Shown here in pieces: positions 1 through 8,353 of a stretch of DNA of 24,251 bases. The DNA is from a virus: IMG/VR virus record IMGVR_UViG_3300005294_000073, positions 1 to 24,251 of that record. The stretch is one strand, 5' to 3'. Under the pieces are notes generated by a model. It was not told the DNA's origin. It saw nothing but the letters and a program-made list of their open reading frames with translations, and ran no database searches. Position 1 is the stretch's first letter, and the number at the start of each line of letters is the position of its first letter. Both the position numbers and the translations under genes were made by a program.

Positions 1-2279
1 AAGATCACATAACCGACCTGTCCGTTAAGCGGATTTACTCCAAGCGCGCAAACTCCCCAGGCAGTATTACCGGGTAATTTTGCCGCGATGGAAGTGAGAT
101 CCTCGAGAATTGTGAACGTTCCGCCGATCGAGGGAGCGTAAGCAATGAATTGATCTCCAGAGGACGCGAGGGGAGCTTTGTAAGCGACATAGATCGCTCC
201 GTTCGGAGCGATCACGATCTTATTGATCGCCTGGTATTGGGCCGCGGTCAGTCCGGCATTGACCGCGCGCCAGGAGGGTGATGTGGCGTCGAAGTTCTCT
301 GTATAGATCAGTCCCTTGCTGGTATCGTGGGTGATCACGGCGACTGCCCCGTTTGGCGACAGGTCGATCCCACCCGGCAGGATGACCGGGAAGTCCGGCA
401 GGGGAGGGAAAGAGGGAGTCGGCGGGACGGAGGTATCCGCGCGCCCACCGGGGATATCGCCATTCTGCGTGATGAGCTCAAAGGTTTCCGCTTCGAAAGT
501 CACCTCCCGGTGGACGTAGCCGGTCTCCGGGTCCGTTACGATGGAAACGGCAGTGGGGATCAGGTTGCCGCTGTAGGCAATGCCGCGCGGCGTATCGGCG
601 GCATCGATCGTGATCGCGCACTTGGAGTTCGGGAAGCAGTCGATCAGGCGGATGTCTGCCGCGAGGGAGATCGTGATCTCCGGGAATTGGTTATTGCGCC
701 AGCCGCGATATAAGCCGGCTAATTGATTTGCCTGCGACTGACCGGAGACCAGCAGCTTGTCCTGCACGTCGATCGAGCCATAATGGGGATAGGCGTGCCC
801 GGGGGACAGGGAGAAGTAGGAGGCGCCAACCCCGCTGGCATTGATCGCGACGCCCGAAAGAGACACGACCGCGCATTCGGGTTTTGTGATCCGTTCGAAG
901 TCGATCTCGCCCTGCCAGTCCGCTTTGGTGATGGTCATGACGGTGGCCCAGGTGCGACTCGCATACGGTACCAGCTGGGGATGCACCTGAATGGACAGCT
1001 GGTTCCAGGCATTCACGCCGGCGCGCGCGTAGATCTGCAGGAATGCCATCTCCCGGATCTGCTCCCAGAGATTGGATGCGAGACTTGACACTTCTTTGGT
1101 GTATTTGGTGTCATCCGGCAGGAAGACATCCATGATCCTCGTCGCAGTGGTGCGCCAGTGGATGAAGTGCCAAACGCCCTTGGGAACCGTCAGGTCCTGG
1201 AACTCGGTCCAGGCGCTGGGCGTGGCGGTCGTGAACTCCACGCCGTCAGGGAATGCCGGGATCTGCCCGAACCAGTAGTGCGCGGTATAGGCGGTGAAGC
1301 GCACGAAGCCCTGCTCCGGGTTCCAATTGATCGACTCCCGGGCGATCCAGCCCTCCACCTCAATGTTCTCGGCGCCAGCCACCGGTCCGATATCCGACTG
1401 TGTGGACCCGAACTGATCCTCGTTGACCAGGATCACAAGTGTGTGATCACGGATGGTGTCCACGTCACAATCGTCAAGCAGTGTCAGCTCGAATTCCCAG
1501 CCACCGGTTTCTACATCCTGGCGAGGCGTGCCGATCTGCGCGCGGGGCAGGGGATTGTCGTCATTCCACACGAACACATAGCGGACCCCGTAATACGATT
1601 TGCCGTTGGCAGCCGTCACGACTAGGTACACCAGGTGACAGCCGACTGAATTAAATGTAAAGGTCGGCGTAGCGGTCGTGGTGCCGCTGGACGAGCTAGC
1701 TGTCCCGCATTGCCACGCATAGGAAGAAATGGAGGAGAGCCCGCCGACCACATAGGAAGCGGACCCATCGAATTGAGCAGAGACACTGGCGCCTGTGAGT
1801 TTCAACACCCGGTTCGAACCCATGATCGGCGTTGGGTCCGGATTGGCGTGCTGATCGGAATAGGCGATGCCGCCATCCATGTAGGACACGCCGGCGCTGA
1901 TCAGGACGTGGCGCGCCCAGAGCCCAAAGTCATCGATGACGGTCAGATACTGGTTGTCTGCGAAGGTCACATCCGAGGTCTCGCCGATATAGAAATGGGT
2001 GGCGTCCGAGGCGCGAATGCGCACGATCCCGATGTCGTGCGCGCCTGCGCTCGAGCCGATCAGCAGGGTCATATCCGGCAGGACTCCCGGCAGGGACCCG
2101 CTGCCCGTGTCGTAGGTGATCGAGAGCACCCCATCCCAGCTGCTGAAGGTCTGATTGATCCGGGCGGTGTAGACGACGGTTGGCTGGAAGATCGCCGCGC
2201 GCCATTTGGTCCGTTTACCCGGCGTGCGATATAAAGCGAGTTCCGGAGAGGTGGCTGCGCGTGCGACGCCGTAGGTCAT
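1..2279 (-). CDS. Large tail protein with PKD-like domain, 3' end outside window
   Basis: The frame runs from ATG 2279 to the left edge with no stop, 759 codons, so the C-terminus is missing. Residues 1-150 are beta-rich, with Asp/Gly/Ser turns as in tail-tip or baseplate proteins. Residues about 155-240 look like a PKD fold (FDGSASYVVGG, ISSYAWQC, then TATPTFTFNSVGCHLVYLVVT). Residues 245-610 are further beta-rich tail segments. A Pro-rich linker (VPPTPSFPPLPDFPVILPGG) at about 613-635 leads into IDLSPNGAVAVITHD and IVIAPNGAIYVAYKAP, which resemble blades of a propeller. PKD and propeller domains in tail proteins usually bind surface glycans. The gene is probably the host-recognition or tail-hub component. 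Confidence 0.85.
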   Translation of the reverse strand, partial: MTYGVARAATSPELALYRTPGKRTKWRAAIFQPTVVYTARINQTFSSWDGVLSITYDTGSGSLPGVLPDMTLLIGSSAGAHDIGIVRIRASDATHFYIGETSDVTFADNQYLTVIDDFGLWARHVLISAGVSYMDGGIAYSDQHANPDPTPIMGSNRVLKLTGASVSAQFDGSASYVVGGLSSISSYAWQCGTASSSSGTTTATPTFTFNSVGCHLVYLVVTAANGKSYYGVRYVFVWNDDNPLPRAQIGTPRQDVETGGWEFELTLLDDCDVDTIRDHTLVILVNEDQFGSTQSDIGPVAGAENIEVEGWIARESINWNPEQGFVRFTAYTAHYWFGQIPAFPDGVEFTTATPSAWTEFQDLTVPKGVWHFIHWRTTATRIMDVFLPDDTKYTKEVSSLASNLWEQIREMAFLQIYARAGVNAWNQLSIQVHPQLVPYASRTWATVMTITKADWQGEIDFERITKPECAVVSLSGVAINASGVGASYFSLSPGHAYPHYGSIDVQDKLLVSGQSQANQLAGLYRGWRNNQFPEITISLAADIRLIDCFPNSKCAITIDAADTPRGIAYSGNLIPTAVSIVTDPETGYVHREVTFEAETFELITQNGDIPGGRADTSVPPTPSFPPLPDFPVILPGGIDLSPNGAVAVITHDTSKGLIYTENFDATSPSWRAVNAGLTAAQYQAINKIVIAPNGAIYVAYKAPLASSGDQFIAYAPSIGGTFTILEDLTSIAAKLPGNTAWGVCALGVNPLNGQVGYVI

Positions 2280-2656
2280 TGTTCTACCATGGCAATGAAT
2301 CGGATCGTGAAATCAACGACGCAGTTGTTCTCCCACCGCTCGCGCTCCGGCCAGATCATATTTGCGAGGAAATCATCATAGGTGTTTCCTCTCTTCCGAT
2401 CCCGGATATATACCTGGGTGGTCTTGGCCGTACGAAACGCAGCGAGCGCGTTGTATTGTGCAGCTGTCAGATATCCCCAGTGCCATTCCGAGACCGGCCA
2501 GCCATTGCCCTCGATCGTGGCATCGCCCATGGCAGTCTCCTGGGAGAATTCCTGGAAATCCATCAGCGGCGCAGGGATGCCCAGCGATTTGAGGGTGACC
2601 ATCCCGCCTGTGCCGCCCGCATAGGTTCCGATCTTGACGTCGTTTGGATTAGGCAT
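2276..2656 (-). CDS. Minor tail protein, tail-tip region
   Basis: The protein has 126 residues and starts at ATG 2656 after a very strong AGGGAGGGGGA. It has short beta strands, a GNGWPVSEWHWGYLTAAQYNAL segment and a Trp-rich end with ERWENNCVVDFTIRFIAM. Its stop overlaps the next ATG (ATGA). A small gene between tape measure and the large tail protein is usually a distal tail or tail-tip component. I cannot place it in a known family. Confidence 0.7.
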   Translation of the reverse strand: MPNPNDVKIGTYAGGTGGMVTLKSLGIPAPLMDFQEFSQETAMGDATIEGNGWPVSEWHWGYLTAAQYNALAAFRTAKTTQVYIRDRKRGNTYDDFLANMIWPERERWENNCVVDFTIRFIAMVEQ

Positions 2657-2701
2657 TCCCCCTCCCTGAAAATTGGGGGTTGAGAGTTGAAACTATGCGG
2701 C

Positions 2702-4930
2702 TCATGTGCCCAGAAACTCCTTGATAATTTCATCCCGGGTATCGCGCCTGATCATGCGGACCTCAGCCGAGGAAATTCGCCCATCAAATCGGCTGTTCTC
2801 GTGGATGGTCAGGGACCGTCCGCTTCCTGCACCTCGAGCCAAAGTGTTCAGAAGCGCATCCTGGGTCAAGCCTCCGCCGATGATATTCTCTGCGGCGCGG
2901 GTGGTCCGGTTGGATAGGAGGTACTCCACACCCATTTCACCGGTCCGCACGACCCCTGCGGTGTAACCACCTGCAGCATGTGCCGTCATAGGGGCCATGG
3001 TCGTACTTGTAGAGCCTCCAACGCTTGCCAGTTTCGCGCGATACTTTGCCAACCAGACGTCCGCGTCTGTCAGCATGGCGTTATAGTATTTGACCTTCAG
3101 GTTCTTTTCCCCGAGTAGGCTTGCGTCCAAGTCCCGAATCTCGGCAATGAACACTTCACGCCTTCTGGCGCGTTCAGCGTTTAAGCCTTCCTGCAGTTCT
3201 CGTAACTGCTGCATGCGCTGTTCATGGATCTGCCGCAGTTCCTCGGCGTGGGCGGCAGCGGCTTCCTGGAGTTGTTCCTTGCGCTGGGCTTCGTTCTCTG
3301 CCAGGTCCTGCTGGAACTGTGCCAGGCGCTGTGCCTGCTCAGCCGCGTGTTCATGGTCCAGCTCTGCCAGCCGTTCCGCCAAATCCTGGCGACGCTTGGC
3401 GATCTCGATCCGAGTGTTGCGGTTCTCCTCTTCCTGCTGTTCACTGAATCGTCTCTGCTCTTTTGCCAACCCAAGCGCGTCGCGCGAAGCTGTCAGATCC
3501 TGCACGCGCTCAGCATGTTCCTTGGTTAGCTCGCGCAGTCGTTCCTGATGGTCCGCTTCGATCTCACGGATCTCCTTGCCCCCATCCTTGATGATCTTGG
3601 CGCGCTGCTCCTGGTAGTTGGCTTCGTCCTGGGCAGTCGCCTGGAGATAGTTAGCCGTGATCGAGGCGGCGCGTTTATTAGCACTTTCGTTGATCTTGGA
3701 GACCTGGCTGGTATATTTTTTCGTCTCGTCGGCGACGCGTTTCTCAGAATCCGCGACGATCTTGACCCTCTTGTCGGCAGCGTCCTGAACCAGTTTTGCA
3801 TCGTCCTCCTGCCAGGACTGCCAGGCAGATGCAACCTTTTGTTGCATCTCTGACGAAAGACCACCCAATCCAGTTGCAGCATTTTGAACACTGGCAGCTG
3901 TCTTGTCAGCTTCCTGTTTAAGGATGTGTAGTTTTTCTCCAATCAGTTTCCAAAACACTTCCGGCGATTCGAAACCAAACGCCCGCGCGCCGAAATTACT
4001 GGCGGCTCTTCCAATACCGGAATACAGAGCCGCGCCGGAAAGGATTGCCGCAAGCGGTCCGAGTCGTAACAATGAGGCGCCTCCCACCACCTTTTCGGCG
4101 GTTTTGGCTGCCCCAGGCACATCCACGCCAGCCCGTATCCGCGCCGCGATCAGTTGCTTGTCCGCGGCAGTGTCCTGCAACTTGGCAGCCGTTAGTTGCT
4201 GCGTGCCAAGTGCCAATGCCTGGACATCTGCATACAGCCGGATCCCTTTTGAGACTGCCACACCCACCGCGCCGAGTGCGACCAGGACCTCGCCGGTCTT
4301 GAGCGCGGCCGATACGATCTCGGGATTTTTCTCGACAAATGCCGCGGCTTCATTGGCGACACGAGCAGCCTGTTTGAGCAAAGGCAACGTCTCGCGCAGC
4401 AGCACCGTATCCACACGGGCACGCGCCTGGGCAAGTTCCTGCGTGGCTCTTGTCCATTCTCTTGTCGCCTGGGTCGCTTTGCCGGTGTCTTCGGCTTCCT
4501 TCGCAAACCGATTCGATTCGGCAAAGGCGCCACCCAGGATGGCGCCGCCCGCAACCAGCGCGCCGCCGGACGCCCTGCCGATCTGATCGCCAATGCTTTT
4601 GATCTGCGCGAGGCGTGCTTTTTCGAAGTCACTGGTCAGCGATGCGGCTTCCGCGCGAAGAACCCGCGCCTGCAAAGAGTAGGCTTTGGTGATTTCGGTG
4701 ACCTGCTTTTCGACGTCCTTGAGCTGGCGCTGGAGGCCTTCAATCTCCTTGACACTCGTGGCTTCCTTGATCTTCTTATCCAGCGTGTCGAAATCTTTGT
4801 TGACGGCATCCAGGATCTTATCTACGTCGCCGATCTCGCCGGTCAGCGCGTCGACGCCAGCCTTCGTCTTTTGTTGCGAAGACTGGTCCATGATAAAGCG
4901 CAGGATCAGATCATAATTATTGCTTGCCAT
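2702..4930 (-). CDS. Tail tape measure protein
   Basis: The protein has 742 residues. The first ATG overlaps the chaperone extension by 14 bases and has only a weak ribosome binding site, so it is probably translated by coupling. Hydrophobic helices near residues 133-155, 210-230 and 285-310 are typical of tape measures that enter the host membrane. Residues about 360-605 form one very long charged coiled coil rich in Glu, Gln, Arg and Ala. The C-terminus has a Gly-rich stretch and ends in RDEIIKEFLGT. At a usual 0.15 nm per residue, the tail would be near 110 nm. No peptidase or lytic transglycosylase motif is seen. Confidence 0.92.
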   Translation of the reverse strand: MASNNYDLILRFIMDQSSQQKTKAGVDALTGEIGDVDKILDAVNKDFDTLDKKIKEATSVKEIEGLQRQLKDVEKQVTEITKAYSLQARVLRAEAASLTSDFEKARLAQIKSIGDQIGRASGGALVAGGAILGGAFAESNRFAKEAEDTGKATQATREWTRATQELAQARARVDTVLLRETLPLLKQAARVANEAAAFVEKNPEIVSAALKTGEVLVALGAVGVAVSKGIRLYADVQALALGTQQLTAAKLQDTAADKQLIAARIRAGVDVPGAAKTAEKVVGGASLLRLGPLAAILSGAALYSGIGRAASNFGARAFGFESPEVFWKLIGEKLHILKQEADKTAASVQNAATGLGGLSSEMQQKVASAWQSWQEDDAKLVQDAADKRVKIVADSEKRVADETKKYTSQVSKINESANKRAASITANYLQATAQDEANYQEQRAKIIKDGGKEIREIEADHQERLRELTKEHAERVQDLTASRDALGLAKEQRRFSEQQEEENRNTRIEIAKRRQDLAERLAELDHEHAAEQAQRLAQFQQDLAENEAQRKEQLQEAAAAHAEELRQIHEQRMQQLRELQEGLNAERARRREVFIAEIRDLDASLLGEKNLKVKYYNAMLTDADVWLAKYRAKLASVGGSTSTTMAPMTAHAAGGYTAGVVRTGEMGVEYLLSNRTTRAAENIIGGGLTQDALLNTLARGAGSGRSLTIHENSRFDGRISSAEVRMIRRDTRDEIIKEFLGT

Positions 4931-5222
4931 GTTTCGGTTTTTGTTCTTCTAATTGTTGCTTCGTCTTGGCGTAAATGGATTCCAGCTCTAACAACAAAGT
5001 AATGACACCCCCGTAACCGCTAGCGATCTCATTTACCAGCACAGATACATTCGGCGGCTTTCCAAGTGCCCGCCACTGCACCCATAAGTCATACGCCCAC
5101 TCCGTCTCGCTGGCTGAGATCCCCCATTCAGATGGATCGGGCAAACTGCTGTCCGGCGTCTTGTTCTCTTCGACCGACAATCTCTGCATGCGGTCGTAGA
5201 GACGCAAGATCGCCGTTATGCG
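4917..5222 (-). CDS. gpT-like extension read by -1 frameshift from the gpG-like gene
   Basis: This frame is in the -1 phase to the gpG-like gene and stays open from the slippery site at 5222 to TAA at 4917, adding 101 residues after residue 117 for a 218-residue fusion. A separate start is unlikely: the frame's first in-frame start codon is a TTG at 5207 with no ribosome binding site, and its first ATG is at 5189. The region is helical with a Trp-rich stretch (SETEWAYDLWVQWRALGKPP). By analogy with lambda gpG/gpGT, the extension recruits the tube and the N-terminal part recruits the tape measure. Confidence 0.85.
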   Translation of the reverse strand, partial: RITAILRLYDRMQRLSVEENKTPDSSLPDPSEWGISASETEWAYDLWVQWRALGKPPNVSVLVNEIASGYGGVITLLLELESIYAKTKQQLEEQKPKHGKQ

Positions 5223-5572
5223 TTTTTTTCTTTCTCCTCCTTGACCCTTTTCGGCTCATTCTGGATGGAGAACCAATCCGGGTTCAAATCCGAAGCGACG
5301 TCCATCCACTTCTGAACATCCTCTTCCAGCAGATTCAGAAACTCCTCCTCGGTGGGGAGCTTGCCATGACTGCAGGCCACCAGCGATGGAAATAACAGCT
5401 GGTGTACATAGGTCACAACGGACGAATCCAGGTTCTTATATTCGCCGTTCGGCTTTTCCTTGTTCGCATCGGCGATCAGCACCGATCGTTGCAGGCTCAT
5501 CACGTAGGACGCCTTGAAGACGGTGATCGCGCGGCCTGCAACCTTGATTTTTTTGGAAGGTAATTCGGCCAT
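5216..5572 (-). CDS. Tail assembly chaperone, gpG-like
   Basis: I choose ATG 5572, which begins one base after the tail tube stop region, giving 118 residues. It starts with a PSKKIKVAGRAITVFKASYVMSL segment and ends in a charged Lys/Glu tail. Proteins at this point between tube and tape measure bind the tape measure during tail assembly. Near its end the gene carries A AAA AAC in the zero frame just before its stop, so a share of ribosomes should slip into the next frame and make a longer product. Confidence 0.85.
   Translation of the reverse strand: MAELPSKKIKVAGRAITVFKASYVMSLQRSVLIADANKEKPNGEYKNLDSSVVTYVHQLLFPSLVACSHGKLPTEEEFLNLLEEDVQKWMDVASDLNPDWFSIQNEPKRVKEEKEKNA
5222..5242 (-). promoter_or_regulatory. 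Programmed -1 frameshift site with Shine-Dalgarno-like stimulator
   Basis: Reading the minus strand, AAGGAGG (5236-5242) is followed seven bases later by the heptamer A AAA AAC (5222-5228) in the correct phase of the gpG-like frame. The next zero-frame codons are GCA and stop TAA. The -1 frame continues without a stop into the downstream gene. An internal Shine-Dalgarno element upstream of such a heptamer is the known stimulator type in bacterial dnaX. Confidence 0.88.
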
Positions 5573-5573
5573 G

Positions 5574-6395
5574 TTACGCATTCGCCTGTGGGAACTGATG
5601 AATTGCCATCAAAATATGACCTGTAGGGACAGCGTAATCGAAGTCCAACATAGTGGTGGTCTTGGTGAGTCCGGATGAGATGGGCGTAATGACACCCGAC
5701 GCGTTCGCGCGGAACACGCTGTAGGATGCGTCTGTGGGCTGGTGACTCGTATCGAACAGGAAATCTGTTACGACCCCATCGGCTTTCCAGGCCGTGACCA
5801 TCGCCGGGTTGGGGGAAAAGGCTTCCACCCAGCCAGCGTGCTGCGTGCCATCCGCCAGGTCTGTCATCACCTCACCCCACAAGTGCGAATCGGAGGCACT
5901 GGGCGCCAGGTTATAGGTCGTCTCGTAATTGGCATCGCCAAACGAGCCGTCCTGCTTGATAGCCGTGGTGCGCGGCACGATCCTCGTATGCCAGCCGATA
6001 TTCCCAGAAGAGTCCTTTGCCGCCTGGTAGACCAGGATCCCGACCAACGGCTCATTGCCGCGCTGGTCTGTCATGGATGGCAGGATCTCAATGCCCGAGA
6101 TATCTCGTTTGATGACACTGCCGACCAGGGCGGAAATATCCATGTCCGAGCCATCGATCGTAATGGCTCCGGAAGAGGCATCCGTCGGCGGGAACGTCTG
6201 CTGCTGGGCGACCTTGTCGCCGTCGAAGTGGGAGATGATCCGGGCGGGTGGATCAGTCAGGTTGAAGGCCCGGATCCCGTAGAGATTCAAGCCGATGTAG
6301 GGACTGGTGCTGGGCGCTTTGGGATGACCATAGGTATCCAATTCATAGATCCTGCCCCGCCTGACGCCAAATCCGACAAAAGGTTTATCTGCCAT
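5574..6395 (-). CDS. Major tail tube protein
   Basis: The protein has 273 residues with AGGAG six bases before ATG 6395, a strong signal fitting an abundant product. It has many beta strands and a C-terminal domain rich in Ser, Thr and Asp, and is the last large gene before the tail chaperones and tape measure, the usual place for the tube subunit. No sheath gene is next to it, which points to a non-contractile tail. Identity comes from synteny; I see no unique motif. Confidence 0.75.
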   Translation of the reverse strand: MADKPFVGFGVRRGRIYELDTYGHPKAPSTSPYIGLNLYGIRAFNLTDPPARIISHFDGDKVAQQQTFPPTDASSGAITIDGSDMDISALVGSVIKRDISGIEILPSMTDQRGNEPLVGILVYQAAKDSSGNIGWHTRIVPRTTAIKQDGSFGDANYETTYNLAPSASDSHLWGEVMTDLADGTQHAGWVEAFSPNPAMVTAWKADGVVTDFLFDTSHQPTDASYSVFRANASGVITPISSGLTKTTTMLDFDYAVPTGHILMAIHQFPQANA

Positions 6396-6403
6396 AGTAG
6401 CTC

Positions 6404-6859
6404 CTATTTTTCTGCAATCTCAACGATGATTCGCTGCGAGAGAAAGACCGGCAGGCTTTCCGGCTCGTTCTCCACATAGCGGTCGTAGACAAAACCGATC
6501 GGGCCGCCCGAACGGATCGAGCGCAGCCCGAAATTCAGGTTGCCGCTGGCAGCGGCGTAGGCCTTGTTCACCAGGTGGTCCAGGACCGGCTGCCGTGTGG
6601 CCGCGAAGGCGACCTCACTCGTTCCCCAGTCCAACCATTGGACGAACAGGGTGAACGGGATCATCCATAGCCGGCTCGGGCTGGTCTGAATGGCGGCGAT
6701 CGCAAAATCATCGCTGTTCTCGATGACGATGTAGGGCGCGTTTGCGATGGGACCGTCCAGCACATCCCAGTCATTGATCGTCACATCGCCCGTGCTGAAG
6801 AGAGAAGAAAGTGTCAGGAACTCTCTCTGCAGGTCGGCTTGCAGGGTCGCCTCGCTCAC
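6404..6859 (-). CDS. Tail terminator candidate
   Basis: The protein has 151 residues. The GTG start at 6859 overlaps the previous stop and follows GGAGG by six bases. The sequence has an N-terminal helix, then alternating beta strands (YIVIENSDDFAI, MIPFTLFVQWLDW) and a C-terminal strand FLSQRIIVEIAEK. This alpha/beta shape and place between the gp10-like gene and the tube gene fit tail terminator proteins, which cap the tail tube. The call rests on order and shape. Confidence 0.65.
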   Translation of the reverse strand: MSEATLQADLQREFLTLSSLFSTGDVTINDWDVLDGPIANAPYIVIENSDDFAIAAIQTSPSRLWMIPFTLFVQWLDWGTSEVAFAATRQPVLDHLVNKAYAAASGNLNFGLRSIRSGGPIGFVYDRYVENEPESLPVFLSQRIIVEIAEK

Positions 6860-7383
6860 CGGGCGCCTCCATGAATGATCTGGATCCAGCGATCACCCAG
6901 AGTCTTGAGCACCTTGTCCACATCGACCTTCAACCGTTCAAGTGCACGCGACGGGAAGGGATTCGGCGGGGTCCCCGGATGCTGGACAAAGCCCTTGCCG
7001 ATCCACAGCTTCCCGTTTGCCTGATGGGTCTTGAAGCCTCCACCTTTGGGGACCACGGTAAAGACACCGACTTTGGTCCAGAAGAAGGCAAGAGCACCAG
7101 CGCGCCGCGGTGCGATCTTGTGTGGCTTCGTTCCCAGGATGATGAAGTGTCCAATGGGTTTAGCACTCAAGCCGTAGAAACCAAACGAGTCCTTGTTCCC
7201 GAATTCCTGGAAGGAGATCGACTCGGAGAAACGCCCTGGCTTCGATAACTCTTCACGCGCAAGCTCTACATATCTCTTTCCCAGCACCCGCACCAGGGGA
7301 CGCGCTTCTTCGGCAAGTTGATCGATACTCTTGCCGATATTGTGAAGCACGGATCGATCATAGGACAGCTCGAGCGTGATCAT
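6856..7383 (-). CDS. HK97 gp10-like neck or tail completion protein
   Basis: The protein has 175 residues. Family marks are GTKPHKIAPRRAGALAFFW, a following VFTVVPKGGG segment, and the near-terminal FVQHPGTPPNPF with helices after it; this PHxI ... ALxF ... HPGTxxNPF order is characteristic of the HK97 gp10 family. The protein closes the neck between connector and tail tube. Its TGA overlaps the GTG of the next gene (GTGA). Confidence 0.85.
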   Translation of the reverse strand: MITLELSYDRSVLHNIGKSIDQLAEEARPLVRVLGKRYVELAREELSKPGRFSESISFQEFGNKDSFGFYGLSAKPIGHFIILGTKPHKIAPRRAGALAFFWTKVGVFTVVPKGGGFKTHQANGKLWIGKGFVQHPGTPPNPFPSRALERLKVDVDKVLKTLGDRWIQIIHGGAR

Positions 7384-7386
7384 GAT

Positions 7387-7896
7387 CTACTCGTCCGTCC
7401 AGTTCTCGAACACATTCCCAAAGGCATTCCGCTGGAAGATGGGGAACGATTCCTTGCCTGCCGGATCCACACCGCGCGTCAGGATCTCCATGCCGCTCGG
7501 CTGGTCACGCTGCGCGCCGAGGTTCTCCAGTCCATCCGCATGTTCCAGGATAAAGGCGCTGATATCCTCCATGATGATCTGGAAGCGGGATTGGTTCGGC
7601 GTCTTGGTGGTCGGACCGAATCGCCCGCTGCCGTTGATCCCCTCGGCGATCGCCGCGACTTCCTGCTCGACAAAGATGGTGATGGCCAGCTTGGCGTCTG
7701 CCTGTGTGATAGGGATATGAAAGCCATTGCTTACCAGGATCGCGTTGACGAGGCTGGAGATCTGGTCAATGAACGACTCGATCTGCGTCAGCTTCGGACG
7801 GGTGTTGGTGTCGAAGGTCGCGCTTGTATTGGCGTAGCGCGGGACGTACGAGGCCACACCGGGAGCAGAGCCGTAGGAATTGGCAGCGACCGTCAC
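7387..7896 (-). CDS. Head-tail connector-type adaptor protein
   Basis: The protein has 169 residues and starts at GTG 7896, adjoining the upstream TAA. The N-terminus YGSAPGVASYVPRYANT followed by a helix with TRPKLTQIESFIDQISSLVNAIL matches the look of adaptor proteins that pack under the portal: a short variable arm and a four-helix body. Position between the capsid gene and the HK97 gp10-like gene agrees. It would join the head to the tail. No single residue proves the family. Confidence 0.65.
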   Translation of the reverse strand: MTVAANSYGSAPGVASYVPRYANTSATFDTNTRPKLTQIESFIDQISSLVNAILVSNGFHIPITQADAKLAITIFVEQEVAAIAEGINGSGRFGPTTKTPNQSRFQIIMEDISAFILEHADGLENLGAQRDQPSGMEILTRGVDPAGKESFPIFQRNAFGNVFENWTDE

Positions 7897-8271
7897 TTAT
7901 TCCTCTGCCGCGCCTGCCCTCTTCGAGGGCGTGCGACGGGTCTTGGGCTTCTCTTCGGGCTCAGATGTGGCGGGCGATTCTTTTGCCGGTGCTTCCGCCG
8001 TTTCGGTGGAAACGGCAACGACTGTTTCCGTTGTCGGCTCAGGGGTAGATTCTTCACCTGCACTGCGCGCAGGCGCAAGTGTCAAGCCTGGCGCCATTGT
8101 GCCACCCCTGCGCACTTCCTCCAGGGATGGCTGGGTGTCCAGTAGTGGATGATTCTTGGCCTGTTCCTCGAAGCCGGCCGGAACCTCGCGCCATTCGCCG
8201 CGGACGTACTCACGACCAGAGAACGCGATCACCGGACCCGCTGCATAGTCTTGTTTCACTCTTGCCAACAT
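7897..8271 (-). CDS. Small hypothetical head-tail protein with disordered C-terminus
   Basis: The protein has 124 residues. The first 60 residues are structured (MLARVKQDYAAGPVIAFSGR and a Trp-Arg-Glu-Val-Pro stretch), and the rest is an Ala/Glu/Thr/Pro-rich tail ending in basic KPKTRRTPSKRA. That shape fits a small Mu gp35-like head protein but no firm family is recognised. The gene sits just after the capsid terminator, with GAGGTGA before its ATG, and its TAA is immediately followed by the GTG of the next gene. Confidence 0.65.
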   Translation of the reverse strand: MLARVKQDYAAGPVIAFSGREYVRGEWREVPAGFEEQAKNHPLLDTQPSLEEVRRGGTMAPGLTLAPARSAGEESTPEPTTETVVAVSTETAEAPAKESPATSEPEEKPKTRRTPSKRAGAAEE

Positions 8272-8289
8272 GATTCACCTCATCAAGCG

Positions 8290-8327
8290 AAAAAGGCGGG
8301 CGGCTGCGAAAGCGTACCCGCCTTTTT
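8290..8327. terminator. Bidirectional Rho-independent terminator after capsid gene
   Basis: An 11-base perfect inverted repeat (AAAAAGGCGGG against CCCGCCTTTTT) encloses a 16-base spacer. The ends give an A tract on one side and a T tract on the other, so it can stop transcription in both directions. It fills most of the 82-base gap between the capsid gene and the next tail-side gene, and would lower transcription of the neck and tail genes relative to capsid. Confidence 0.93.
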
Positions 8328-8353
8328 GATTTTGGTTCTCAGGGATATGTCTG

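Noticed and set aside
2702-4930. Enzymatic domain in the tape measure
   Set aside because: No lytic transglycosylase or peptidase motif is visible; the length is filled by hydrophobic helices and one long coiled coil.
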